The position numbers and the translations under genes were made by a program. A DNA stretch of 24,219 nucleotides from Phialocephala subalpina (lineage: Eukaryota; Ascomycota; Leotiomycetes; Helotiales; Mollisiaceae): the NCBI GenBank assembly GCA_900073065.1, contig FJOG01000031.1:455571-479789 (forward strand), given 5' to 3'. Positions 1 to 9,939 of the stretch are shown here, in pieces. The notes below the pieces were generated by a model that saw only the letters and a list, made by a program, of their open reading frames with translations, made no database searches and was not told the DNA's origin. Within the stretch, counting starts at the first letter, position 1, and every line of letters begins with the position of its first letter.

Positions 1-840
1 AAAACGATTATATATAAAAATAAAAATTTAAATTTGAAATTATTTTTAAAAGATTTTTTGAAATATAATTCGAATAAAACTTTTAAATTATAATTAAATA
101 TAATTTTATTTATTTTATAAAATATATTAGAAATTAATATTATTATATTAAATTCCAAAAATATAATTTTATATTTTTTGTAAAATATATTAAATATAAT
201 TCTTAATTCTAATTTTTAAATTTAAAATTCTTATAAATTTATATAAAAATTCTAATATAATTAATATTAATCTCGAAATACGAATATTTATTAAATTATA
301 AAATATTATTCTTTTTCTTTCTTATTATTATTATATTAAATAATATTCGATTTATCGAATTTCAATTTTCTTCTAATAAAATTACGCTTATCCAATATTA
401 CTTCGTTTATATTAATCTCGTAATAATCCAAGATAAAATTATCGACTATTATATAATATTTTCATATATATAAGGATTTCCTATTAATCGAATTCTTATA
501 TTAATAAATAGGAAAAACCTTGAAATTATTCGAAGTTTAGAAAGTATTTTAATTTACTTCCGAGATATTAAAAGAATTTTCAATATATAAGCAAATAATA
601 TTTATATTAACCAAGAGAATAATAAGGAGAAATCCATTGAAATATAATAAATAAAAAAGGTTTATAAGATTATAATATATATAATTATTTTCCTCGGGAA
701 AATAATAAAACTTTCAAATATATAATTCAATATTATCCTTAATCTTCCTATGGATCCGAAAACTGAAACCGCTTCCAATTCAATTGAAGGTGGCCATAAT
801 ATTATTATATTAAACTTAGTTCTAGAGTATATTTTGAGCC
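1..840. other. AT-rich gene-free block, probably RIP-degraded
   Basis: Nearly all A and T, with only scattered C or G, many of them in TCGA-like or CGAA contexts. I see no coding frame of useful length and no recognisable repeat family. This composition next to ordinary fungal genes is typical of RIP-mutated repeats in Pezizomycotina: C-to-T change on both strands erodes transposons into AT-rich blocks. Composition rises to normal between about 740 and 960. Inference from composition only; the ancestral element is not identifiable by eye. Confidence 0.7.
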
Positions 841-962
841 GGTTATAATTCTATAGAATATGGACTTACTAGGAGTTACTCTTGTCTCGAGATCCACAAT
901 TCCAATGCAGAAACTTTCATTATACTTGGGATGGTTTCTATAATTACTAGGATTAAATACCA

Positions 963-2117
963 GAGTATCAAGCAAGTATACTCCAACCGGAAATTATCGA
1001 GGCCATTCGAGCTAGGGAGCCATTTACCACGGCCGGTACTTATCTTCCAAAGCATATCAAAGAAGATGGTGACTTTCATCCCATAAAAGCCTTACTCAAA
1101 ATGCTCAAGATTCGACGCTGATTTGGCGTATATGATCCACGAGACATGATCTATGCTCACTTAAGCCTCATCAAGGAGCCTGGTATCACGCCAGATTATT
1201 CTCGCAGTGTAGCGGTGGTGTACGCTGACTTTGCGAAAGCAGAGATAGAGAGAAGCAAAAGCTTTGCCATGCTGCTGTTGGTAGAAGATAGGAATACTCA
1301 CACGAGGATGCCTGCTCTAAAATCTTGGGCACCCAACTGGACTGTGGAAGTCATATTGGACAACTCAATTTTTCACAAAATTGAACGCTTGGCAAAGGAG
1401 AATAAATGTACAACTTATCATGAAAACGAAGAGCGCGTGAAGCGTTGGCCCTTGTCCCATATGTGGACTCCGATTTCAAGTCTTCTCTGCGCCCTAGGCC
1501 ATGTTTGCTACCAGGTGACTAGTATCAGCCATGTAATGCCGAGCTTGGAGGGACATCAAAGAGAGGAAAAGCCATACAAAGACTATCTGCCCAGTCCATG
1601 GCGGCAATGTCTCAAAGCAGAACAATCCAAGCTGCTGGAAGAGCAAGAAGTGAGATGGAAGCCGGTCACGGACAGCCTTCGTTACGGAGCGCCATCAGAC
1701 GCTGAATACGCCCGTGCGTATGAGGAATTTCAACTCTTGGCGTTTTCTTTAGGCGGCACTAAAGAATACAGTAAATCCGTAGTAGGAAGACGGATTTCTT
1801 GCCTTCAATCTTTGAATGGGATGGCTCGGCTTTCACTTGTACCTGGGCCAACAAAAGCTAGGGATAGTGTCTGCTACCTACAAAACTATCTCCATCCCAT
1901 TGTTGTGCGCAAAATGGGCACCCCCAAAGTTGTTGACGAGGAAGTGCAAAGGGAGGCAAGATCAGGAGGATTTTTTCAACAAGGGGAATTAAAGAGCATC
2001 CATTTTAGGGCTATGGGACCTTGCTTCGTAGAGAGAATTCCTCGTTTACGAGAGAACGGAGGTGAGTGTCATGAAACAGGTCATCTCGATAAAATGAAAT
2101 TGTTAGTTTTTCATTGA
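963..2117 (+). pseudogene. HET-domain (heterokaryon incompatibility) protein remnant
   Basis: HET-domain proteins trigger non-self recognition cell death after hyphal fusion. The frame runs from 1146 to the stop at 2117. It carries the HET hallmark DPRD-MIYAHLSL at 1134-1169, followed by a PDYS-x2-V-x2-VYADFA segment, matching the usual DPRDKIYALLGL ... PDYS ... VY motif order. The same frame can be read upstream from about 963 as HET-like sequence, but TAA at 954-956 and TGA at 1119-1121 interrupt it, so the start at 1146 falls inside the conserved motif and cannot be the native one. The N-terminal HET motifs are missing. A region near 1780-1920 resembles the usual C-terminal part of these proteins. 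Degenerate and 5'-truncated. Confidence 0.6.
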
Positions 2118-2514
2118 AGGTAAACTAGACTAGGAGTGGTTGACTCACCTAGAAGCTTCAAGCAGTTGAATCATTTGCTTGCCGAAAATATGCAAAGAAC
2201 TAATGCGGTGTTATTGTAAGATGGTGACTGACTGAATGTGAAGATCGAAACGGATTGAAAACTGACCTAGCTGTCCTCCAAGCCGTACGGTTCCTCAACT
2301 TCTATCAGTGATCGAGTTGTAATTTCTTTTATGCCTGAATCCATCAATCACGTCGTCATACATTCTAGAATCCCCCCTCCCCCTCCCCCTTTTTTTTCTC
2401 ATTTTACTTAGCAAGTCCAAGCACCATAGGAAATGAATGATAAACACGTCACGAATTTTCACACACCCCTTATCAAAATCTTTGCACTAGCATGAGATCA
2501 CTGAGACAGTTCTT
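2118..2514. other. intergenic stretch with a pyrimidine tract
   Basis: No gene seen. It holds a C/T-only tract at about 2370-2400 (runs of C followed by T8). Mixed composition, unlike the AT-rich ends. Nothing else recognised. Confidence 0.5.
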
Positions 2515-2529
2515 GTGATTGAAAGAAAA

Positions 2530-2900
2530 TCGTTGGGATCAGTTGAGCAAGTTACTTATTTGCTTCTACTCCCGGAATACGTGTCCCTCAAGCCCTTCAG
2601 TAATGCACTTCAAGTCCAAATTCTCAGCACCATCAAAGCTTTTTCGTCCCAGAAAAGCTCCTTCTCGATCCTAGTTGGCAAATCCGTCATCCGCAAAAGC
2701 TGATTCATATGGACGATAAACTCATCTCGCTTCTCCTTGGATTCCTAAATGGTGATAAACTTAATATCGGGACCAGTTATCTTTGCCAATGCCTGGAGTG
2801 CTCTCTCAAAACTCTCCTTCTCAAAGACACCAATGAGGCTCAATCACATATGGTTAAACTGTATATCGACTCTCTTAAATGGGAGAAAGTTAGCGATTAC
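2530..2900 (-). pseudogene. unrecognised decayed coding sequence
   Basis: Read on the minus strand, this stretch gives about 110 codons of protein-like sequence (helical, Glu/Lys/Leu-rich). Segments include VIANFLPFKRVDIQFNHM, then FERALQALAKITGPD, then KRDEFIVHMNQLLRMTDLP. Two internal stops (TGA after NHM, TAG after KFITI) and one apparent frameshift near 2640, after which the frame reads DGAENLDLKCITEGLEGHV, break it. The plus-strand open frames here look less protein-like. I do not recognise the family. A decayed gene is the simplest reading; chance open sequence is possible. Confidence 0.35.
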
Positions 2901-3061
2901 TAATGACTTTTTTTTTAAAAAAAAAAATGCTATTTAAAATATCTTGAAGCAGAAAACCTCTCCTAAAAGAAAACGCGCAATTCCATTGTATTCCCATGAC
3001 CATAGCCTCCAACATTTATAACCCGTATCTCCTTGGCGTCACTCTCCTTTCGAGAACGCTT
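2901..3061. other. spacer with T/A homopolymer tract
   Basis: Contains about T9 directly followed by A11 at 2908-2927, a potential hairpin or slippage-prone tract. No coding signal on either strand. Confidence 0.4.
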
Positions 3062-3400
3062 TATCTAGACCAGAAAATCTAAGTTTAATTCGTTGTCGTA
3101 GTTCCGGCTATCTTTGCTACCAAGTGAAAAACTTCTCTTTCTCTTCTTTTGTTATTGTTTTTCTTCCCGGGATCTGGAGGGATAACTGTCAGAGAAACCG
3201 TCATCAGTATTAGAACGATTCGGCGGTCCGCCTTGCACATCTAATAAGTGTTGAGAAAATGCGGTTGCGTTTCGTCTCATATCTGCCCATAAACGATCTT
3301 CTATATAACGTTCAAACAAAAACTATTCTAAGTTCTCATTTGTAAATTCGATATCAGGAGGCCTCGCGACACCAAACCCCGCCCTACAAGAGAAGCAGAT
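3062..3400 (-). pseudogene. unrecognised decayed coding sequence next to the transposon
   Basis: One minus-strand frame gives about 105 codons of protein-like sequence broken by two stops. Readable pieces are PPDIEFTNENLE, FLFERYIEDRLWADMRR, FSQHLLDVQGGPPN and a basic KKRKRSFSLGSKD segment, ending in TAG at about 3062. The frame begins right behind an acceptor-like TTCTCTTGTAG at about 3380-3390, and the transposon at 3408 sits just upstream of that, so the element may have landed in an intron of this gene. I do not recognise the family. Indel-free decay with stop codons would fit RIP. Confidence 0.35.
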
Positions 3401-3407
3401 AAGAATA

Positions 3408-3458
3408 AGTCAAACCCCCTAGTAGTCGGCCACCCCCTGAAGTCGGCCGCCTCGCTTA
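3408..3458. repeat. left terminal inverted repeat
   Basis: 51 bp, exactly the reverse complement of 5204-5254. Preceded by TA at 3406-3407. Contains GTCGGCC twice, possibly transposase-binding repeats (inference). Confidence 0.95.
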
Positions 3459-3494
3459 ATTCACCACCACCTACTCTCAACTTTAATAACTTTT

Positions 3495-5096
3495 TTATTC
3501 TTCTATTGTTATATGAGATAAAGTAGAGGCAATACTAGCAAAACTATCGGAATCTAACGGTACATTTTGGCGGTCCTTAGCTTGAACTTGTGCTTTGTAA
3601 ATATCCTTAATAGTGGCAAACTTGGAATTTGGACTAGTCACTACCTTCCGCCGCTTTCTAGGCTCAAGCTGCATTACTCTAGCCTCAAGTTGCTTAATCC
3701 GACGCTCGTACTGGGCAATAACAAAGTCCTTATCATTTAATCCTTTAGCTACTTTCCTAAAAAGTACTCTAGTAGTTGCAAGATTAGTGTTTAGAAGTCC
3801 CGTGATTTGCATAGTCTACTCTCGAATATTACTACCCTTTTGAGGAGTTTGAAGAACAACTAATAACTAGTCCTAATTCCATTCGAGTATTGCATCCTTT
3901 GCTGAAGTTCTTAGAGTTTCCTCGGCCGCTTTATTACTATTTTCAAGCAATAAACGGTTCATAAGAGGCTTGGCTATTCTCACTGGCCATAATCCTGAAG
4001 CTCTTTACTCTGCTTTACAATTTGTAACTGTCAAAGCATCTATTCGAGCCAACTTATAGCATTCCAAGAAGTTTTGCTTTCCAATAGGCGTTAAATCGTT
4101 CAAAAGAGTCAAAGTTCTAAGCCGTTTTCGGTAAGTATACTTTAAGGGGGAGAATATTGATAAATCCAAAGGTTAAAGCACATAAGAAGTATGTAGTAGT
4201 AAGAATAATAAGTGGATATTATTCGAAAAGTACTCCCATATAAATTCTAGTGTTTCATGACTCCTATGGCCGTCTAGAATGAGCAAACGAGGCTCCTTAG
4301 GGTCACGTGGTGCCGTCTGGAGTATGAAGACTGTTTGCAACTACTCGAGAGTAGTATCGTCCGAAGTCCACCCATTATTAGTTGCAGTGAACTTCTAGCT
4401 TTTATAGGCCTTTAATCCCATAGGGAACTATTGCTATTGGATTGATTTTCCCTTAAATATAACAAGTGGAAGTAAGGCCCGGCCCGTTGCCGAGATACAC
4501 TCAATGAATGAGGTCTAAGCTTTAAATCTTGGCTGTTTCTTTTGAATGAAACGTTTTTAGGCACTTCTAACTACTAGTCCATTCTCCCCTTGGCCTTCCA
4601 TAATCCCTGCTTTATCCATATTCCAGCGATTCTCCGCTTTGATGGCTTTAATGGCCGAGACCTCTAATTTTTGGAATTAACCCTTAATAATATCGGAGGT
4701 AGCGCTATTTACGCGTGTAGAATCGATCTTAAATTGCTTCTTAGTCTTAAGAATAGGATTCCTGCGAAGAAACTTAGCCATCTAGCGTTTTCCAAGTGGT
4801 ATAGCGTCATATCGAGCAGCCAAAATCCTCCCGGCAAAAGCCCGGATCTGCGCATGAGTAGGGTTCTGGCCTAAGCTTTCTTGGACTAGTACTTAATTTG
4901 TAAGACGTTGTTCTTGGATCGGGGCAAGCCTCTGTTCGTGTGTATGAGCTTCTGCTCGAGAAAGGCGGCCAGATATTCTGTCTTGAAGAGTGCCTCTCGG
5001 TACACCCCAATCGAGACTAGCTTTGCGCATAGACTTGCCATTAGCTATCTCTTTAAGAGCATACTAGACGTCGTCTTTAGTATATGAGGGCTTTAT
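3495..5096 (-). pseudogene. Fot1/pogo-type transposase, inactivated by nonsense mutations
   Basis: Cut-and-paste transposase of the DDE_1 class. One frame reads through all 534 codons with no indel, from an ATA at 5094-5096 (where ATG is expected) to a stop at 3495. In order: a psq-type helix-turn-helix (KASLDWGVPRGTLQDRISG), a CENP-B/Tc5-type DNA-binding region (NPTHAQIRAFAGRILAAR), the DDE domain and a basic C-terminal tail (PRKRRK). The three catalytic Asp codons survive at 4614-4616 (NMD), 4272-4274 (LDGH) and 4164-4166 (PLD); the last two are 36 codons apart, the DD35D spacing of pogo/Fot1. About fourteen in-frame stops interrupt it, many where the family has Trp or Gln, as G-to-A or C-to-T change would give. 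Confidence 0.9.
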
Positions 5097-5203
5097 AATC
5101 ACTGCTAATTGTCTAGCAAAGTTTGAAAAGATTTTATTAAAAAATAATTATAAAAAATTGGAAATGGTAAAAGGTGGGGTGGGGTGGGGGAGTGGCGGTG
5201 TGC

Positions 5204-5254
5204 TAAGCGAGGCGGCCGACTTCAGGGGGTGGCCGACTACTAGGGGGTTTGACT
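5204..5254. repeat. right terminal inverted repeat
   Basis: 51 bp, exact reverse complement of 3408-3458, followed by the TA target duplication at 5255-5256. The G-rich stretch just inside (5174-5190, GGGGTGGGGTGGGG) lies outside the perfect repeat. Confidence 0.95.
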
Positions 5255-5256
5255 TA

Positions 5257-5768
5257 GTGAAATTATCATCGCTGGGTTCATAGTAAAATCCAGAGACTAC
5301 CAGCTACAACGGAGGAATTGTGGTATAAGGCTATTCCCGAAAAGAGTCCAGTCGGGAAGAGATGGTAGCAAAGGAGTATGGACGTTTTAGATAGGGTTAA
5401 TGAAGAGAAAAGTGTTTTTTTGGCTGCAATCTTAATTTTGAATGATCAGGCTGCGACAATATCAACTACGGGTGAGCGGCATCCGCATGCCGGACACCTC
5501 AGGCAGCGTTAGTCTGGCCATCTACTTCGACCTCAAAATGTGAACAACTTTCAGCAAATTCCCAACACAGAAGAGGCATTCTCGTCATATTTTTATGAAC
5601 TCAATGGATGTCATTGGGAGCTCTTTAAAGATTCTGCTTAATAGTTAAGAGGAAACTTCTCCAAATGCCAACCTCATTTCAAGAGTACGTCCCGTCTTCC
5701 ATATCTAGGCCATCGCAGAAACACTAAGTACCATTACTACTCAAATATATCTCCGCTCATCGACTTAC
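5257..5768. other. region between transposon and HET pseudogene
   Basis: No gene supported. The last ~70 bases before 5768 follow a GTAAGT donor on the minus strand and are probably the remains of an intron of the neighbouring HET pseudogene. The rest has mixed composition and frequent stops in all frames. Confidence 0.4.
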
Positions 5769-6345
5769 CTTGGGCAGCTCTTTTAATCTCCTCCTTAAGC
5801 CGGTTGAACGCATTCTCTCTTCCTTCGCCATAATTAATCGGCATGAATACACCGAACATTCCCAGTAACGAGTAATTATGCCTTTTCTTCTTGAATTTGG
5901 TCTCGTTTTTCTATCGATAAGATTCGCTCAATAACGCTAAAATCTAACAAAGAGGCTTCCCCGAAGAGCTTTGATAGGAATCCCTCCCTATTTTCTCGCA
6001 AACTTGACGCTCTAGAGATGCTTTGCTTTCCAGCTTCTCTCAGTTTTTGGAAAGGAATTCGACCACCGCTGGAGCGATAAGTTCTTGAAGCGTCCAGCCG
6101 CGCGTGAACCATTTACTCTTTCGAAAAGACGATTCCCATGGTTTGCTCAAAGGATCGGCGATTGGCGTCCAATTCAGGCTCCGGAACATCCGATAGAGGC
6201 ACATAGCACTTAGAGCCATTATAATACCAGCGAAATATAGAGTTAATCGCGTGCTGAAGCAATGTTGTTTAATCTGTCGATGAGCAAGTGTCTATCCAGA
6301 AATACTATTAAGCAGTCCCTAACGGCCTGTTCTCCACAGAACTTG
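5769..6345 (-). pseudogene. HET-domain protein pseudogene
   Basis: Reading the minus strand through several frame changes recovers the ordered motifs of a fungal HET domain: FCGEQAVRDCL, WIDTCSSTD, a segment resembling NSMFRWY-N-x2-VCY-x2-LSDVP, the signature FRKSKWFTRGWTLQELIAP, a segment matching FSV-x-ERM, and finally YSLLGMFGVFMPINYGEGR with AFNRLKEEIK. A GTAAGT donor follows at 5768. Several frameshifts and stops (a TGA where the family has Trp, and TAG/TGA after it) make it non-functional. HET proteins mediate vegetative incompatibility. It faces the other HET remnant at 963-2117 and belongs to the NYGEG type, so the two are not simple copies of each other. Confidence 0.75.
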
Positions 6346-6548
6346 GTTTTTTTTCTTTTGAGAAGAAGGAAACTAGATTACGTCTTGGGGATTTGGCGTG
6401 ACTGAATGTGCAAATTGCGAATAAAACGCCCTGATGTCTAGGTCTCCCTGACTCTGAATTACACTAGGGCCGGAATCTCATTTGGAGCGATTCCTGGATC
6501 TCACAGTTTCCACCTCTCCTTTTCGCATAAAGTGCCATACTAACCCCG

Positions 6549-7260
6549 CTAACCAGCTCCCACGTCATCTCCAAACGAAGCCTTAAGCACCGTCCACTTG
6601 CCAAACTTATCCTTGTCCAAACTCTTCATGAGCAACGCAGTCTTCCCCGCCATCGTGCCGGCATAGAAAAGCACGGTATCCTCACCCTCCTGCCCTTTAT
6701 CCTTCACCCCTATCTCAATATCTGAAAATGGGTTGACCGACCAGCTTGCCGGATCCGTCTCAACGCTCTGTTTAATGCGGGGCTCGACTGTCCATCCATC
6801 TGCCGTCAACTTAAATATGTAAACGACTGGGTCGCTTTCGTGAGAAATGGCGGCCACAAGGACGACGCCCGGCATTTGAAGATAAGCGGAAAGGCGTGAA
6901 AAGGAGTTCATTCGTGCGGCCCGTTGCCTTCACTGGCGTCCACTTGCCGCCCTTCGCAAAGATGGTCATCTAGAGACGGAAATCTCTGCCAACAGTGAAG
7001 ACCAGCTCCTGATCGAATGATATCACTACCGCGATTGTGGTGCCAAGCAGAGTCGCGCTCCGGTTGGATGCATCCGGCAGGCTCTGGAGCGCGGTGGAGT
7101 TCTTTGCCGGCCAGTCCTTCGAGCCTGACTTGATTTGCCATGTCGCTACGTTAAGAAGCCCTGCAGAGTCGAAGAAGAAGAAGAAGTCCACCATCTCGCC
7201 CGGTAGATAAGTGCTCTTGATATTGCTGAAAGGGTGCGTTAAGATACCACCAGCAACGAC
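6549..7260 (-). pseudogene. broken unidentified gene, possibly beta-rich propeller or lectin-like
   Basis: The minus frame from about 7260 reads DPAVVAGGILTHPFSNIKS, then a Phe-rich FFFFFD stretch, then GLLNVATWQIKSGSKDW, to a TAG at 6970-6972. The same frame continues MTIFAKGGKWTPVKATGRTN to about 6905. There a frameshift leads into the last open frame (6911-6549), with VVLVAAISHESDPVVYIFKL and GKWTVLKASFGDDVGAG at the end. Alternating beta-strand patterns with Trp/Gly turns (GKWTP, GKWTVL, DGWTVEP) suggest short repeated blades as in fungal lectins, but I cannot name the family. An in-frame TGA upstream of 7260 leaves the 5' end uncertain. Only one stop and one frameshift: recent decay or sequence error. 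Confidence 0.45.
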
Positions 7261-7743
7261 CGCGGGATCAGATCATTTCCCGTCTGACAGTTGACGTGCT
7301 TGTATCTTTCGGTCTCGCGAGATGTAAAACAGTTAAACACCCTGCGAGCCGCCTGGCGTGGCCGTCAAAGCTCGTAGTCGGCGGAGGTTCCAAGCCCCCG
7401 AAAGCGGTGCTAGCTTGTCCCAAAGGTTAAATATACCATCGATAAAATATATAAGGAATACCAAAGTATAAAAAGCTTCGTATAAAGCCACAGGGAGAGA
7501 TCCCAGGATTCAAATAGAACTCTTCCAAAGCAAACCGGCATCTTCGATTCACAAATAACCACGTCTTAAATTACTGCTTATTGATGTTTGGACCGATGCT
7601 CTTACGGATATTTGAAGGAAACAATTGAACACTGGAGGCCTTTAGGCTTACCCAGGCGTAATAGACTTCATTCATTTAGTATAATAATAACCTTTATCTA
7701 ACTACGTAAAATAGGATTGGGTAGCAAGGTGGGAATCGAACGA
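7261..7743. other. intergenic stretch
   Basis: No coding frame. AT-richer from about 7430. It lies downstream of the propeller gene, so it should hold that gene's 3' untranslated region and terminator, but I see no definite polyadenylation signal. Confidence 0.4.
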
Positions 7744-9939
7744 TTAATCCGTATTTGGTACAAATAGCGGCATACCATCCTCCCACATCCCATTCGTTAG
7801 TGGCAACTTATTCGAACCATCAGCTTCCATACTCATTATTTGCGCATACGGCTGGAAATTAAAATCATAAATAGATCCCTCGTCCTGGAAGCCGAACTCG
7901 CCCGTTGAATATAGGATTTTCCCGTCGTAACTCCAGACAGCATGAGCATCAGTAGCTAAGCTTGTAGTAAGCACCCTGAAGTCAGAACCGTCGGGCTTGA
8001 TCGTGCACACGTCGTAATTATCATCATAGGGGCCTTCAATGACCGGACTCGTGCGACGTGTGAAAAGGATGGTCGAGCCGTCAGCAGACCAACCTGGCAG
8101 GTTGTCCCAGCCTGTTGTCAGCACACGCAAGCTCAGATCCGTCATGTTTAGAATACGGAGGCCAAGAGGGCCATCCCAATCCCATTGGCGATACACAAGG
8201 GACTTGCCATCGGGTGCATAACTGGGGAAGCCCGAATTAAGCACGGAATTGTTCGTCAATACTTCATATGACGACCCGTTGGCACTGGTGCGGACAATGA
8301 CACCGCCACCCACATCGCGTCCCTGGAACCAGTTACCCCAGCCAGTAGCGATAAACTGGTTGTCGGGCGACCACGAGGGCTGATACGCGCCAAAGAGACT
8401 GTCAACAGCGGCGACCTCGGGTACAATGGAGGAATTGGTTATATCATTGAACGCGACATGTTGGTCAGTTGCGTCTGGCTCCATGGTAACGACAGAAGCG
8501 TTGCCAGTTTTCTGGGTTGTGAGGGCCAAGATGTTCTCAGAATTCAGTCTGGGGAGGATGTCAGAATAGCGGTACTCCCAGTCTTCCTGCCAGCTATACA
8601 TAATCTTGTCCTGGGCACGGTTGGGTGTATTCGACATGACCTGGTACAAGACGAGGGTGCCATTCGGCGACCAGGACGGGGAACGCATCGCGCCAAGGAC
8701 AGGAGAGAAGCTTGTGTTGCCGTCGAGGGTAGCGCTCGTATAGTTAAGCCCCTGGACAGTACCCGCGATCCCACTGCCTTTATGGAGGTAGCCAATTGTA
8801 TCTGCCGTCACATACTGTGGAAAGATCTTGACGCCGCTACTAGATGTGTGCTCTATGCGATTGTCACCGGTTGCAAAATCGACCGACACGATTTGACTGG
8901 TAATTTGGTCGACGTGCGGAGTCAGGCGGGCGTAGAATGTATCCTCGGTTTCTATCTCATAATAGACGATACGGGTGCCATCGGGGGAAAACTTGGGCGA
9001 ATTGAGGCTGTAGCCGGTTTTGTTTACGATCCTTCGGTATCCAGTCCCATCAAGTCGAATTGTATAGATGGAATTCTCCTGAGTGTGCTCCCATCCCCTT
9101 GTGCCATTGTGTCCACGCCACTGCGTGTTCTTATCCGAGGAGAACACTAACCATTCGCCATCCGGAGACCAGGCGGGACGGAAATGACCGTCAGGTACTG
9201 CATATATATCAGTATGTTTCAAGGAATACACAAAAGTCTCATGAGCTAAGGCAAAATCTGAAACTGATACCTCCAAATTTATGTCACAGGAATTCGCCTC
9301 TTTAGAAGGCTGGAACTCGAAAGGGAAGAGTACTGCTTACAACTTGAATTACCTGCGACGGAAGTTGAGTTTGTAACATTCTACTCGGTATTAATATTGA
9401 TGATCTCGACTAGAACAAGGAGGTGTTTCTACCCATGAGTTGCCAGTGCTCAGTTCCTGAATCCAAATATTGCTCTTCAAGTTGTTGAGCGTGCCTTGAT
9501 AAGCAACGAGATTCCCATCTGGAGAAATAGAACCCGCTGTCTCGACTGCAGGCGTTGCAGCGACTTCCTCCAGTCCAGAGCCATCCGGGCGGACCCGCCA
9601 CAGATCCGGGTTGCCATCTCCATTACGCTCACTGGTCAGAATGATCCATTCTCCATCTGGTGCCCATTGAGCATCAAGTTCGAATACCGTATTGTTCCCG
9701 AGCAGGGATCTCGCATTGCTACCATCTGCGTTGGCCACGTACAATTCGGATGACACCGGACCGTTTCGAGTCATAAAAAAAACACCCTTCTTGCCTGTGG
9801 TAGGCAAGGCTCGAGTCAGCGACTTGGAGTTGGAGTTTGCATTCATGTAGGCGCAAGGACTTTTCTTCTCTGCCCGCCCGTATGGGCAGATTGTCGCCGT
9901 GGCGGCGACGACGAGAAACGGAATGAGACAGAGATACAT
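7744..9939 (-). CDS. secreted TolB/PD40-type beta-propeller protein
   Basis: Predicted 662-residue extracellular protein. Three exons: 9939-9433, a 28-nt micro-exon 9380-9353, and 9197-7744; introns are 9432-9381 (52 nt) and 9352-9198 (155 nt). Splicing the micro-exon restores a continuous blade (GNSW/NVTNSTSVA/VPDGHFRPAWSPDGEW), which supports the model. I chose the Met at 9939 rather than 9972 because it opens directly into a signal peptide (MYLCLIPFLVVAATATICP). About nine PD40-like blade motifs follow, e.g. APDGEWIILTSERN, SPDGEWLVFSSDKN, SPDGTRIVYYE, APDGKSLVYRQ and SADGSTILFTRR, as in TolB and the Tricorn propeller. Many Asn-X-Ser/Thr sites fit secretion. No protease domain follows, so a binding or scaffold role is likely; the ligand is unknown. 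Confidence 0.85.

Larger units (their letters stand above)
3408..5254 (-). mobile_element. Fot1/pogo-type DNA transposon, complete but inactive
   Basis: A 1847-bp element bounded by 51-bp terminal inverted repeats that are identical base for base, beginning AGTCAAACCCCCTAG. It is flanked on both sides by TA (3406-3407 and 5255-5256), the target duplication of the Tc1/mariner superfamily. It encodes one minus-strand transposase pseudogene. Length, TA duplication, GC-rich repeats and a DD35D transposase with CENP-B-like DNA-binding regions place it in the pogo/Fot1 family common in filamentous ascomycetes. The identical repeats suggest fairly recent insertion. No active transposase can be made from this copy. 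Confidence 0.93.

Noticed and set aside
4671..5010. Short open frames inside the transposon on both strands
   Set aside because: Out of frame with the transposase, whose motifs read through a different minus-strand frame.
7725..7745. tRNA-like TTCGATTCCCACC on the minus strand
   Set aside because: It overlaps the stop region of the propeller gene, and no D-arm, anticodon arm or acceptor pairing can be found.
8458..9150. 230-codon open frame on the plus strand
   Set aside because: Antisense shadow of the propeller exon, without family likeness.
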